Source: Fomitopsis serialis (lineage: Eukaryota; Basidiomycota; Agaricomycetes; Polyporales; Fomitopsidaceae). Taken from it: a stretch of 64,000 nt of DNA. Position 1 is the stretch's first letter. Each line of letters begins with the position of its first letter. The translations under genes were made by a program, and so were the position numbers. Below are positions 1 through 9,348 of this stretch, piece after piece. Below the pieces are notes generated by a model. That model did no database searches. It saw nothing but the letters and a program-made list of their open reading frames with translations, and was not told the DNA's origin. The stretch is taken from the NCBI RefSeq assembly GCF_022376445.1, contig NW_025954988.1:124001-188000 (forward strand). Reading direction: 5' to 3'.

Positions 1-1547
1 GTTCCTGTGGTCGAAGGATAGCTCGCCCCGTGAACCACCGCTGCGCTTCGAGCTTCGTCACATACATGCACTTGCGAACTCGTCAAGGGTTGTTTTCGCC
101 GACGTACATCCTGCGTCGTCGAGCTTCGCCGCTGAGGACTACGGAGTCGGCACCAAACCCATGACCGTGCACCGACCAACCTCACACGCTCTTTTCTCGA
201 GTGCTCGCTTCAGGGGGCTCACGAATGTGCCATGGGACGAGATCGAACTAGAGGGACCGGATATACAGGACCGAGAGACCCTGTTGACGTTGGCGAAGAT
301 GACGAACAATGCATATTCTGAGCCGACGGACAGCGATTGGTATGACTTGGGTCCGGACTGGGATAACAGGGTACGTGCCCTTGATAATAGTTCAACGCTC
401 ACTGTGCTCAAGTCCCGGGTAGACCTACCCATTCGGTTGGGAACCAGATGCGGATGGGTTCCGCGGGCATGTCTTCGCCACGCCGGACAACTCGACCGTC
501 GTTATCTCTGTCAAGGGCACCTCCGCAGGCTGGCTCGTGGGCGGCGGTGGGTCGACGACGAAGAAGGACAAGCTGAACGATAACCTACTGTTTTCGTGCT
601 GCTGTGCGCGTGTGGGGCCCACGTGGTCGCCGGTCTGCGGATGCTACGAGGGCGGCTACAAGTGTGACCAAGGATGCTTAGAGAAATCACTTGCGGAAGA
701 TAGTATGTTCTACTCGGTTGGGACGGTACGTGCCAGCTTGCACTCCATGTGGTCCCTGTATTTATTACGCGCGCAGAACTTGTATTATAATGTGACTTAT
801 ATGTACCCAACGTCGAACATTTGGCTAGTCGGTGAGTCACATCATCATGCTGTTGCTCGTAGTCGCTGACAGGTTTGGATTTCTAGGTCATTCCCTCGGC
901 GGCTCATTGGCGTCGCTCCTTGGCGTAACCTTTGGTGCACCGGTTGTGGCGTTCGAAGCTCCAGGAGAGAAGCTGGCAGCCAAGCGGCTACACCTACCAT
1001 CGCCAGTAAGTATGGAGGTGCTTTGGCTCACCATTCCTGCTCACAATCAACGCAGCCTTCCGTTCAGCATATCACACACGTATACCACACGGCGGACCCG
1101 ATAGCCATGGGCGCCTGCAACGGGGTTGCCTCGTCGTGTGCCATAGCAGGATATGCCATGGAGACCAAGTACGTTCAATTGAATTCAACTTTTCGGCAGC
1201 TCACCCCTTGTCTCGCCTTCAGGTGCCACCTCGGCAAGGTTGTCCGTTATGACACCGTGTCAGAGCTCGGCTGGGCTGTGGACATCCGCACTCACGGCAT
1301 CAGGGTGATCGTCGAGAAATTGCTTGCATCTGACTGGGGTGGTGGAGGAGACGGCGACGATAAGAATGGCACACACAAGGCTGTTCCAGACTTGATTGAC
1401 GAAGAAGACTGTATTGTATGTGTTCTGAGTCACTCATATAGTCAGTGCGTCGTACTAACTTGGTGACGTCCACAGGATTGTTTCAACTGGGAGTTTGGCG
1501 ACTATCGGAATGTTTCGTCGATGTCCTGCGGATCTAATGGGCTATAA
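1..1547 (+). CDS. ATG15: ATG15 autophagy-related triacylglycerol/phospholipid lipase, 3' part
   Basis: This is a class 3 lipase of the Atg15 family, which breaks down autophagic and Cvt bodies inside the vacuole. The frame is open at the left edge, so the 5' end with its membrane anchor lies outside the window. I read seven exons: <1-370, 423-725, 777-831, 887-1005, 1056-1168, 1223-1415 and 1476-1547. All introns are GT-AG, 50-60 bases long, and phases agree throughout, giving about 407 visible residues. The nucleophile motif GHSLGG spans the 831/887 junction and is followed by the family block [20 protein letters not shown]. The HTADP and RTHGIRV stretches hold the likely catalytic Asp and His. 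A Cys-rich loop ([20 protein letters not shown]) and the C-terminal [10 protein letters not shown] block are also typical of Atg15. No break is visible. Confidence 0.93.
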
Positions 1548-1950
1548 TTTCTTGCGTACTTAAGCTTCTAATACAGCCTTCTAATACAGTTGGTATGATT
1601 GCACCTCTCCACCACGGAATATAGCAAATATACTAGGTGCTGCGGTCAGACAAGTCCAGGTAAGCCATCTGATGTCTTGAATACTATTGAACAGCAGTCT
1701 GCGTTCACAGAAGATCTATGCACTGCCGACGGCCTACTGCAAAGACATATCTCCTTAAGTACATGCCTCGTCTCACTTGAGCTCGTACGCTGCTTCCCGT
1801 GACCGTGTCCAGGCGCTGATACATCATTCCGGTAGGCGCCGGAGCCGAATATGCCTTGTCCGAAGTTGAAGCGCTGACTCTTGGGCACACGATCATAACG
1901 ATTTCTTCACACAGGCTGCGTTCTCTCCACGCTCCTTCTCTTTGACGACG
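1548..1950. other. Intergenic region, no gene seen
   Basis: About 400 bases between the ATG15 stop and the dehydrogenase start. Short open frames occur here but show no family signature and no splice logic. It should hold the ATG15 3' UTR and the promoter of the next gene; no clear TATA box was seen. Confidence 0.5.
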
Positions 1951-2945
1951 ATGCTCTCTGTTCTACACGCCCTAGCAGCCGTAGGCATTGTTCTCCTCAT
2001 TCCACTACTTTGTCGCCTGGGGAATTTCATCTGGCTTTACTTCCTCAGACCGAGTACCGCACACGCGTACCTTCACGCTGGGCCGGCGTACGCCCTCATC
2101 ACTGGCGCGACAGACGGTATTGGCAAGGCTCTTGCGAAGGAGCTATACGACCAGGGCTTCAACCTGATCCTTCATGGCCGCAGTGAGCAGAAGATGCGCA
2201 AGGTCGTGGATGAGGTCCGCGGGACTGGGGCGCGCGACGTGCTGTACTTCCTCGCCGACGCCTCAGACGTGGACCATGACTTCGAGCGCATGATAGCGCC
2301 GTATGCAAACCTAAACATCACGGTTGTCGTGCATAATGTAGGGAACCAGGGCTTCACCAAAGAGAGGTACGTGTTCCGTACTTTACGCGACCGCGAGAAA
2401 TCTCACGTCGAGGCCCTCACGCTAGAATCGATGATGGATTCAGCAAGGGAGACGTAGCGGGGATCGTCAACCGCAACGCGATCTTCTCCCTCTACCTCAC
2501 CCACACCCTCCTGCCCCGACTCCGTTTGTCCGCCAAGACAGGACCCGTCCTTGTCCAATTCATGGGTTCTCTGGCAAGCGAGATCTGCCCGCCGCGGTTC
2601 GCCATCTACGGCGCGACCAAGTCCTTCCTGAAGGCGCTCGCGCGCGGCCTCGACAACGACGAACGCGTGTGGGGCACGCCGACGGGCGTGCGCTTCGAAT
2701 ACCTCGTCACGGGCCAGGTGCAGTCCAACAGCATGCGCTTGAAGGCGACGCTGGACACGCCGACGTCTGAGACGTATGCGAAGGCTGTGGTCGGGAGGAT
2801 GGGCTGTGGTCGGAGAAAGTATTGCCCGTATTGGGTGCATGCGATGCAGCAGTGGTTCTCCGAGGTCATGGGGGAGACGACACAGGACAGCTACTCGGCG
2901 GCGGCGATCGCGGATCTCATAGCTACTCATGAGAAGAAAGTTTGA
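1951..2945 (+). CDS. Short-chain dehydrogenase, very-long-chain 3-ketoacyl-CoA reductase / 17-beta-HSD12 type
   Basis: A 311-residue NAD(P)H-dependent short-chain dehydrogenase in two exons, 1951-2366 and 2426-2945; the phase-2 junction restores ...KERIDDGFSKGD. The ATG at 1951 opens directly into a hydrophobic N-terminal segment (LHALAAVGIVLLIPLLC), as expected for an ER-anchored enzyme. The cofactor motif TGATDGIG lies near residue 50, the VVHNVGN strand (NNAG equivalent) near residue 130, and the active site pair is YGATK (YxxxK) with Ser in MGSLAS. The layout fits KCR/IFA38-type enzymes, which reduce 3-ketoacyl-CoA during fatty acid elongation. A lysine-poor C-terminus, without an obvious KKXX signal, makes ER retrieval uncertain. 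A steroid or other ketone reductase of the same fold remains possible. Confidence 0.85.
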
Positions 2946-3288
2946 TTCGGTGAGCTTTGAAAGGTCTCTGTATGAGTACCTGTACTTGCTTCCGGTACAG
3001 AGGAACTGTAACACTGAAAGATGTGCAGCAGGTTGGGGCATGGTTCGGACAAGCCGCCGTCGTTCGATGCCTTGTACGTAAATACAAAAAGAATGGACAT
3101 ACTTATTATGCGTTGTCATGCAGGCAGCAGAGCACACGACCCGAAGGTGGTCAGTGCTTCTGGGTAACATTCAACTACAATGATGCAACGAACGATCTCA
3201 CAGTGGCTAGTCCATGAATAGATACATAAAATACAACAGGGAGAGTAATACAACAGTTCCACCCATGCGTACACACATACACGGTCTT
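2946..3288. other. Intergenic region between convergent genes
   Basis: The dehydrogenase (+) and the RING gene (-) converge here. An open frame at 2957-3217 has no recognisable domain and fits a 3' UTR that happens to lack stops. Nothing else was seen. Confidence 0.5.
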
Positions 3289-5257
3289 TTACACTGCAGG
3301 GCTCATGGATATCCGACTGACAAGTAGACTATCCTGGCGCGGCGACTTGAACTGACGAATCTCAGAGAAATCGGCACCTCGTTTGCGTTTCTGCGCAGGA
3401 GACGACCAGGATTGTATAGTAGAGGGAGCAGAGGGATCGATGGGTGCAGCGCGAACAGGGGTCGTCGCATCATCGACAGCGTCAACATGCTCAGCCGCCT
3501 CGCTAATGGGATGCCACCGCTGAGTTAGCCGGGGAGGCATTGGCGCAGAAGTGCAAGGACGTACCCGTCTCCCTTCCAGCCACTGGCGGCGTCGTAGACC
3601 ACCGCGGGCTTTGAGGACGCAGGCACCTGCCTTGCTGGCTCCGCGCTTGGCCGGCGTGGCGGTTCGGGGCTAAGCACAACTCGAGAGGATTTGTTCAGTC
3701 TCTTTAATAACCGACGTCCCGGCCCAGAGTGGGAAGATCTCTGTAGGGGCGTCTTGGGCGGCGTCGCCAGGGGCGTGCTCGAGGAAGAACTCGACGATTG
3801 GACGGGCCTGTGCGAGGCAGGACGACACGAGCATATGAGCGCACATCGAGGCTGCGTGGTGGGATGGGTGCATACATCACGTCCGCCTCCACCTCCTCTT
3901 CCTCACCAGAGTGTTCGTCAACCTCCGCGTGCGGCGACGACTGACGCGCATCTTCTCGGTCTGCTTCCCTGGCGAGTGGTTCGATCGCCATCCACTCGTC
4001 CACGACCGCCTGGAGCTGGGTCCAGCTGCGCTCCCGCAGTTCATCGCGGTACAGGCGCAGGACATCGTAGGGCTGGTATGGATGATGACAGATGATACAG
4101 TGCTTTTCTTTGGCGGAGCGTGCGTTCCAAGACTGCCAGCAGTTCGTGCACAGGCCGTGGCCGCATGGTAGTCTGCAGATTAGCATAGCAGTCAGATTCG
4201 AGTGAGGCAGGAGATGTCGAGGAAGACTTGCCTCCACCGGGCCTTCTTTGTGGGACACCTGTCGCACTTCATGGCCTCGTACTTAGTAGTGTCTGTCATG
4301 ATGTTGCAGAAGCGGATGAACAGCTACAGACACGATGAGCGTGTTGGTCCCGGCGGAAACTGGGCACTTAAGCAACGGAGGCTCTCACCGTCTTCACACT
4401 ACGCTCCTTGTCTGGCATATTCCGAGATGCACTGCTAGTACCCTGGAGGACTTCGATCTCAGGGCTGATACCCCGTTTAGCGTTCTGCTTCGTATGCATG
4501 AACAAGTAGCCTCCAGTGCGGTTACTTGCAGGTCGCGCTTACGTGCTTAGCATCCGCGGTAACATCTTCAGAGTTTAGTAGGGTTTCCGATTCGCGTTCT
4601 GCTTCGCTTGCAGGCCCGAAGAGGAGTCCGACCCAGAAACTAACGACGATAGTCCTTGATTCTGTCGACCGGCCTGGCAGCCCTCGGGTAAGCGCGCGAT
4701 GTCTAGGACACGGGGCGCCGGGGGATGTACGACTGACCTGCTTGAGCAATTTGCGATTCTCCATCCTTAGCTCAGCGTTATCGCCCAGCAACGTGTACAC
4801 CCTCTCTTTCAGCACATCCACGGTCAACTCGTCTGATCGCCGTTTCATCGCGCTGATTCCCTCAAGCTCGCGGGCCTTCAGTTGCTTCCGAAGCTCTGCG
4901 TTCTCCGACCTGGAACGTTCCAAAGGGTTTGAATCTTTTGGAGAGTCGTCGAGAACCGCTCCTGGACACCATCTCTTAAACGGAACATTCAGCATGCTGC
5001 GACATGTCAAGCACTCGCCTCTGGATCCTTTCCACCCGCACTCGAAGCACTCCTGCGCCGCGCTCGTCGCTCGATGCGGATAGAGCCCTCGCTGATGTGG
5101 TTGGACCCTGCGTCTCCTCATCGTTGTCATCTGTGCTTTCAGCACTCTCCTCGCTTTCCGATGGTAAGTATGTCTCCGAGTCCACGGCGTAGTCAGGTCG
5201 CAGGCGACCAGAGGCCCGGGGTTGGGGCTTGAGTTGGCGCTGGGAGCGGGTGAGCAT
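3289..5257 (-). CDS. Coiled-coil/RING-finger protein (paralogue 1), probable E3 ubiquitin ligase
   Basis: Read on the minus strand: an acidic Ser/Glu-rich start (MLTRSQRQLK..., ATG at 5257), a coiled coil with repeated E/R/L heptads (about 4920-4750), short spliced exons, a RING finger and a basic Ser/Pro-rich tail ending at 3289. The RING is CDRC...LPCGHGLCTNC...HCIIC, a C-x2-C ... C-x-H-x2-C-x2-C ... C-x2-C series. Its first Cys pair and the rest lie on two exons joined by a GC-AG intron (4231-4173, donor GCAAGT). A WTQLQAVVDEW segment follows, then an acidic patch, PKTP/RSS repeats and the nuclear-type signal KRKR. The same exon order and phases recur in the gene at 7150-8888, so the two are tandem duplicates. 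The join between the first exon and the coiled-coil exon (about 5080-4970) could not be fixed. Confidence 0.7.
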
Positions 5258-5602
5258 GATCGATGTTGATGGTACCGGAGAGGAACCACGCGCGCCAGAT
5301 CGGTGCAGCCGGTCACCGGTCAACCATCGCGGGAGCATTCCCGTTACATTTCTTTCTGCGCTGAACGTTGAACGTTGAACATCGGCTGAACATGGATCAT
5401 CTCGTAGTTGCTCAAGGCAAGTGCTGTTATATTACTTCATCCTCAGAGTTTCACTGTAGGATAACGCGTCAAATATTCAAGCTGGCATCGTTGAGCATCA
5501 TCTACTACTCTCCGAAGTGACTTCGCCGCAGAACAGGACGCCGGGTTGTTGAATGACAGGAAAGGGCTTTGACTGACATTGATTCGACTTTATTCTCCCT
5601 CC
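5258..5602. other. Intergenic region, no gene seen
   Basis: About 345 bases upstream of the first RING gene. It contains the short direct repeat gaacgttgaacgttgaac near 5360. No open frame with family character. Confidence 0.4.
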
Positions 5603-6069
5603 TCACCGCTGGTATACAAAAGTAATCGGAGCACTGGTACGCCCGCGTCCAGAGTGACCCGAGTGGCCGCCGTGAGTCCTTGCAATCAATGGTATGTCAC
5701 ACGCCCATAGCCTATTCTTTGCATCCACTGCCGATAGTGCGAGAAAGCTGCCAGCATCGTCTGACTTCCTGATGGTAATGGGCTCATAGCAGAAGCCGTT
5801 CTGCTTAGATGTTGGAGGTGGCACCAAAAGAAGCCATACATGCCCTCGGGCATCATGCATCATGCATAGGGAACGTATATAACGCTTGTACTAGAGACCC
5901 CGCTGCTTTCGCGATGTCTACCGTCTCAGAACATCGGCTCTGCCGGCAGCCTCCATACGGATTCCAGCACCCCGCCGATGACACCTTTAACAGCCTCCAA
6001 GAGCCGGTCGCCGTCCACCTTCAACCCCAATGAACCTATTTTCCGCACGAAGAGCTCGTGTACACACAT
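5603..6069 (-). CDS. Predicted two-exon protein of unknown function (132 residues)
   Basis: Not recognised. A model of two exons, 6069-5959 and 5890-5603, joined by a 68-base GT-AG intron in phase 0, gives 132 residues. The first exon encodes a regular amphipathic stretch (KVDGDRLLEAVKGVIGGVLE). The second encodes YKRYIRSLCMMHDARGHVW, a mixed middle part with a Gly/His/Ser run (HGGHSGHSGRGR), and a hydrophobic end. The ATG lies only about 35 bases downstream of the stop of the 31-residue peptide gene, so it could be read as a downstream part of the same transcript, but I found no in-phase splice that joins them. No signal peptide is obvious. The donor (GTATGG) and acceptor are acceptable but the branch site is poor, so the model is tentative. 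Confidence 0.33.
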
Positions 6070-6104
6070 ACCTGGCCGTCGGGAAGGACACATTGCGCGA
6101 GAAT

Positions 6105-6255
6105 TTACTTGCTCTTCGGGGGCTCAGCGCAACCACATGCGGGGTAGGTGCAGGAGCCGCCGTTGGCCTGGACGTTAGCGCAGGTAGCCTTGTCCTGTCC
6201 TCGCGTTCAGCTGCCATTATCTGTCCATATACCCGAGGTGTGTACTCACAGACAT
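6105..6255 (-). CDS. Tiny two-exon gene for a 31-residue Cys-containing peptide (metallothionein-like?)
   Basis: A first exon of only six bases (ATG TCT, 6255-6250) ends at a textbook donor GTGAGT. A 55-base intron ends ...GGACAG at 6195, and exon 2 (6194-6105) carries the rest. The peptide is MSDKATCANVQANGG followed by SCTYPACGCAEPPKSK, 31 residues with four Cys in the pattern C-x9-C-x4-C-x-C. A TATA box (CTATAAAAG, 6349-6341) lies about 85 bases upstream, which is uncommon in this window and fits an inducible gene. The size, Cys-x-Cys unit and lack of aromatic core resemble small fungal metal-binding peptides, but four Cys is fewer than in typical fungal copper metallothioneins. Metal binding is therefore an inference. 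It sits between the two RING paralogues on the same strand. Confidence 0.45.
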
Positions 6256-6340
6256 GGTTGTTCGGGAGGTTAGAGGTGGGTGAGTGTGGTGAATGTGGTG
6301 TGTAGTCGAGGACTGTGGGCTAACAGCGAGCTCTGGGTGT

Positions 6341-6349
6341 CTTTTATAG
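6341..6349 (-). promoter_or_regulatory. TATA box of the small Cys-peptide gene
   Basis: CTATAAAAG on the minus strand, about 85 bases before the ATG at 6255. The spacing leaves room for a 5' leader of roughly 50 bases. This is the most canonical TATA box next to a start codon in the left part of the window. Confidence 0.5.
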
Positions 6350-7149
6350 CAGAAAGCCCGGGTTGGGCGCCCAGACAGCTTTCGCTGCGCGCTGTTATTC
6401 GAAGACCGCCATTGAAGAAGAGTGTGCCCAATGGTGGTACGGATGTTGGTCAGGCGCGGCTGGAACTAACGTACAACGTCAAGAAATTCTGAGTGCTCTT
6501 TTGTGACATGTCGGCACGTTAGGGTTGGCTCGGCCCTAATCTGTGTGTATGTAACCTTCCCGATCTCCGTAACTCATCGTACAATTCGGATTGATCTATG
6601 AAACACTTCTCAGTGATAGAACTCGCATAGTATCAAGATGAAGACGAGAAGGGGGGTCATGCTGGCTTGCCATGAACTAGGATTGGATCAGGAATCCGCC
6701 TTCGTTGTTGATTAACATTACATTGAGAGGACTAAATGTTGTTAGACACGTACACATACTAACTCGGATCTCCCATAACACAGTCAAGGACCATCTTCAG
6801 CCGATATCGTTGAGCGTACTAGGTGGTTGTACAGCTGCCAAGGTCTTGGTGTCCCATTCGTCAGCTCTTTTTTTTTGATTCCCTGCTTTGTCCGCGAGCA
6901 TTCGTCAGTTGGCCGTGTATAATGTGAGGTCGTACTAGGTAGATGAACGATGGGCAGACAAGTGGAGATATGTAGTGTGAGAACAAGCGAAACGGCGTTC
7001 GACGAGCGCGAGTGTCCCGGGCGCGGACGATGCCCGAAGCCTGTGGCCATGTGTGTCTGCATTCCTGTCTCCTAAGAAGCACAAGATCCGTAATCCAGAA
7101 TTGTCCCATCCTCAGCGTGAACCCGAGCAAAGTCCCTACATCATTGATG
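6350..7149. other. Intergenic region, no gene seen
   Basis: About 800 bases, more A+T-rich than the genes, holding the promoter of the small Cys-peptide gene and the 3' region of the second RING gene. Short open frames are present on both strands but none has family character. Confidence 0.4.
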
Positions 7150-8888
7150 CTACAACCGTCGCTTTTGTTTCCGTGCAGCAGCCAACTCTTCCATGCGTTT
7201 GCGTTTATCTCCTGCTGGAGAAGTCGCGTAGGTCGGCTTGTCTTGCAAATTCTTCGGCGTGGTCTCCAATTGTTCTGTGGCCGACGAAGGTCCAGCGACA
7301 GGTTCATCCTGACCGGGCACAGGAAGCGTACTGTTCCTTCGATAAGCCACTGAGAATTGAACAAAATACACTACTTACGATGCTTTAGGCGGCTCGATAT
7401 TGGAGATTGTAGACGGCCCCGGATCTTCCGGCTCCGCGCTGTTTCTACATAATCATTACTGAGAAGCGAGGTATTGGGCAGTTCAACCTACGGCTGCGAT
7501 AGAGGGGATGACTCTGGAGAGAATGCTATCCGTCGCTTCTTGTTACCCGGCGTTGTGGGCGGTTCGACGACAGTTGGTTGCGGAGTGCCAGGTCGGGGCT
7601 CAGCGTCGACCGGCTCCTCCGGTTCGGGCGACGTAGCGAGAGGATTTTCCGATGCAGAACGAGCTGAGCTACACGACATTTGATGGGTATTTCATCCAGT
7701 TTATCAGAGAACAGTCGCACCTTGCTTCGTCATCTGGCCGCTCGTCCTCGATAAATTTCTCCTCTACTTCCTCGTCGCTGGTATCCGGTTGCCTGTGCAA
7801 GTCCATTTTTGCCCAAGCCTTTGCCACATCGAGGAGGTCATCCCATTGTTGAGATGCGGTGTACTGGACGATCTCGATCTCGTCTCGGGGGCAGAGGCCA
7901 CGACACTGTGGACATGTAACGTCTTCTTCGCCCAGCGATACCCTAGAGATGCAGGTCTTGCAAAATGTGTGTTCGCAAGGTAGACTGCATGCGATCGGTG
8001 TGATTGAGACATTAGCACGACGGCTGAGTGCAAAAGCATACCTCACGCATTCGTTGACCCCCAGAGTGTCCATGCAAATAGGGCATTCTTCGTTCTCTTC
8101 AATTGAACTAGACAGAACAATATCATGGAAGCGGCGGAGCAGCTATGTAGGTGTTATTCGGCTTGCAGTACTGAAATTTGAGATAGACTTACTTTTCTCA
8201 TGCGATACGGCGAGTCAACGACCAGAATCTCGGCATCGTCCTGAAGCTCAGCGACGTCTTCCTTGACTTCACGAGCCCGAAGCTAATCACCAGGATTGGG
8301 TGCCAAAGTCATATGCATGCCAACATATTCATAGCATACCTTGGCGATTGTCTTCCGGTCCTTACGCCTTGCCTAGTTGATCAAGACGGGCCAGTCGGCG
8401 ATGAGCGAAACGATGAGCACAGCCATCAGCCGTCTAACGAGCAGCAGACGCCAACATCTGCGCACCTGCTCCAGGACACCAATCTGACCATTCAGTCGTC
8501 TCACTTCGCCTTGAAGCTTGGCCACAGTCGGGCCTCCGCGTTTACCTCGCTTCGGCTGGATCGACGTGTCCTCCGCTTGTTCGAGAGTCTCCAGCCGTCG
8601 CTCAAGTTCGCCATTCCGCCTCCGCATCTCTGCGAGCTCCTGCTGCATGGTTCGGACACCACTCAATGCTTTCGATATATGCACCTGAAGAAGGGTCGCA
8701 ATGCAATTTCAATCATTTTTATGTCTGCCAGCTTCACATGGACTCAGAACTGGAGGCTCGCCAATGCGTATACACACCTCTACACTACTGCGCTCTTTAG
8801 GGAGGCCGACTGGTGGCTCGGCGACCCCCACGGCCGCATCCTCACTGTGCTCCGGATGTGCACCATTGGCACGAGATCTGGTTCGCAT
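7150..8888 (-). CDS. Coiled-coil/RING-finger protein (paralogue 2), probable E3 ubiquitin ligase
   Basis: The product starts MRTRSRANGA (ATG at 8888). A coiled coil follows (8684-8466, QQELAEMRRRNGELERRLET), then short exons ARRKDRKTIAK (8372-8340) and REVKEDVAELQDDAEIL. The RING finger is CPICMDTLGVNECVS / LPCEHTFCKTC / CPQC, split by a phase-2 intron just before the CxH pair exactly as in paralogue 1. A W-rich segment (QQWDDLLDVAKAWAKMD) and an acidic stretch lead into a Pro/Ser tail with NKKRR and a final KRKRMEELAAARKQKRRL, likely nuclear signals. I chose the last acceptor (..GAACAG) because only it keeps phase with the previous exon. All visible introns are GT-AG. A zinc-binding E3 ligase acting in the nucleus is inferred from RING plus basic tail; the substrate is unknown. 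Confidence 0.75.
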
Positions 8889-9057
8889 GAAAGTGAGTTT
8901 GAAGGCACAACGTGTTGAAGCTGGGGCTGGGATGCACGGTGCCGGGTGCACTGGCGACAGGTGAGTACTAGACTCGGGTTGAACTGCCTCGGTTTCCCTT
9001 TTGTGCTATGAACGTCGTGGGCAGGACTATAGTATATTGTAACGGTTCTTTTACAAC

Positions 9058-9141
9058 GTTCCCATCGATTAGTGGTCAGATCATCACGTTGTGGCTACAC
9101 CAAAAACCGTGGAGACGGGGGCTCGACTCCCCCTGGGAACA
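9058..9141 (+). tRNA. tRNA-His (anticodon GUG) with a 12-base intron
   Basis: The 84 bases fold as a tRNA: acceptor GTTCCCA with TGGGAAC, D-arm GATT/GATC, anticodon stem TCACG/CGTGG, T-stem GGGGG/CCCCC, discriminator A. The anticodon loop reads TTGTGG, then a 12-base intron (CTACACCAAAAA) after position 37, then C38, giving anticodon GTG. TTTTT and a second T5 run follow directly and would end Pol III transcription. Confidence 0.85.
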
Positions 9142-9348
9142 TGTTTTTCTCTTTTTGCGTCGCGTGTCAACCCACGATCTGACCATGGCGACCCTCGTAC
9201 TTACTTACGACGTAAGTTAGCTGATCAGGCCTTCATATAGTCTTTTTTTAAATATCGAAACGAGATTGAGTCTAGAGTCTGATCTGGCAGCTTGTAGACG
9301 TTGTAAGCTTGTAAATAAATGCACTACTGTTCTTATGAAGTAGCAGAT

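Noticed and set aside
832..1104. A separate lipase-fragment gene starting at a GTG
   Set aside because: The GTG is the splice donor of an ATG15 intron; the frame is simply exon 4 of ATG15.
2957..3217. 86-residue plus-strand frame after the dehydrogenase
   Set aside because: No family features; its position fits the 3' UTR.
5856..5872. Direct repeat of catgcatcatgcat as a possible regulatory site
   Set aside because: Short, low complexity, and inside the exon of the predicted 132-residue gene; no basis for a function.
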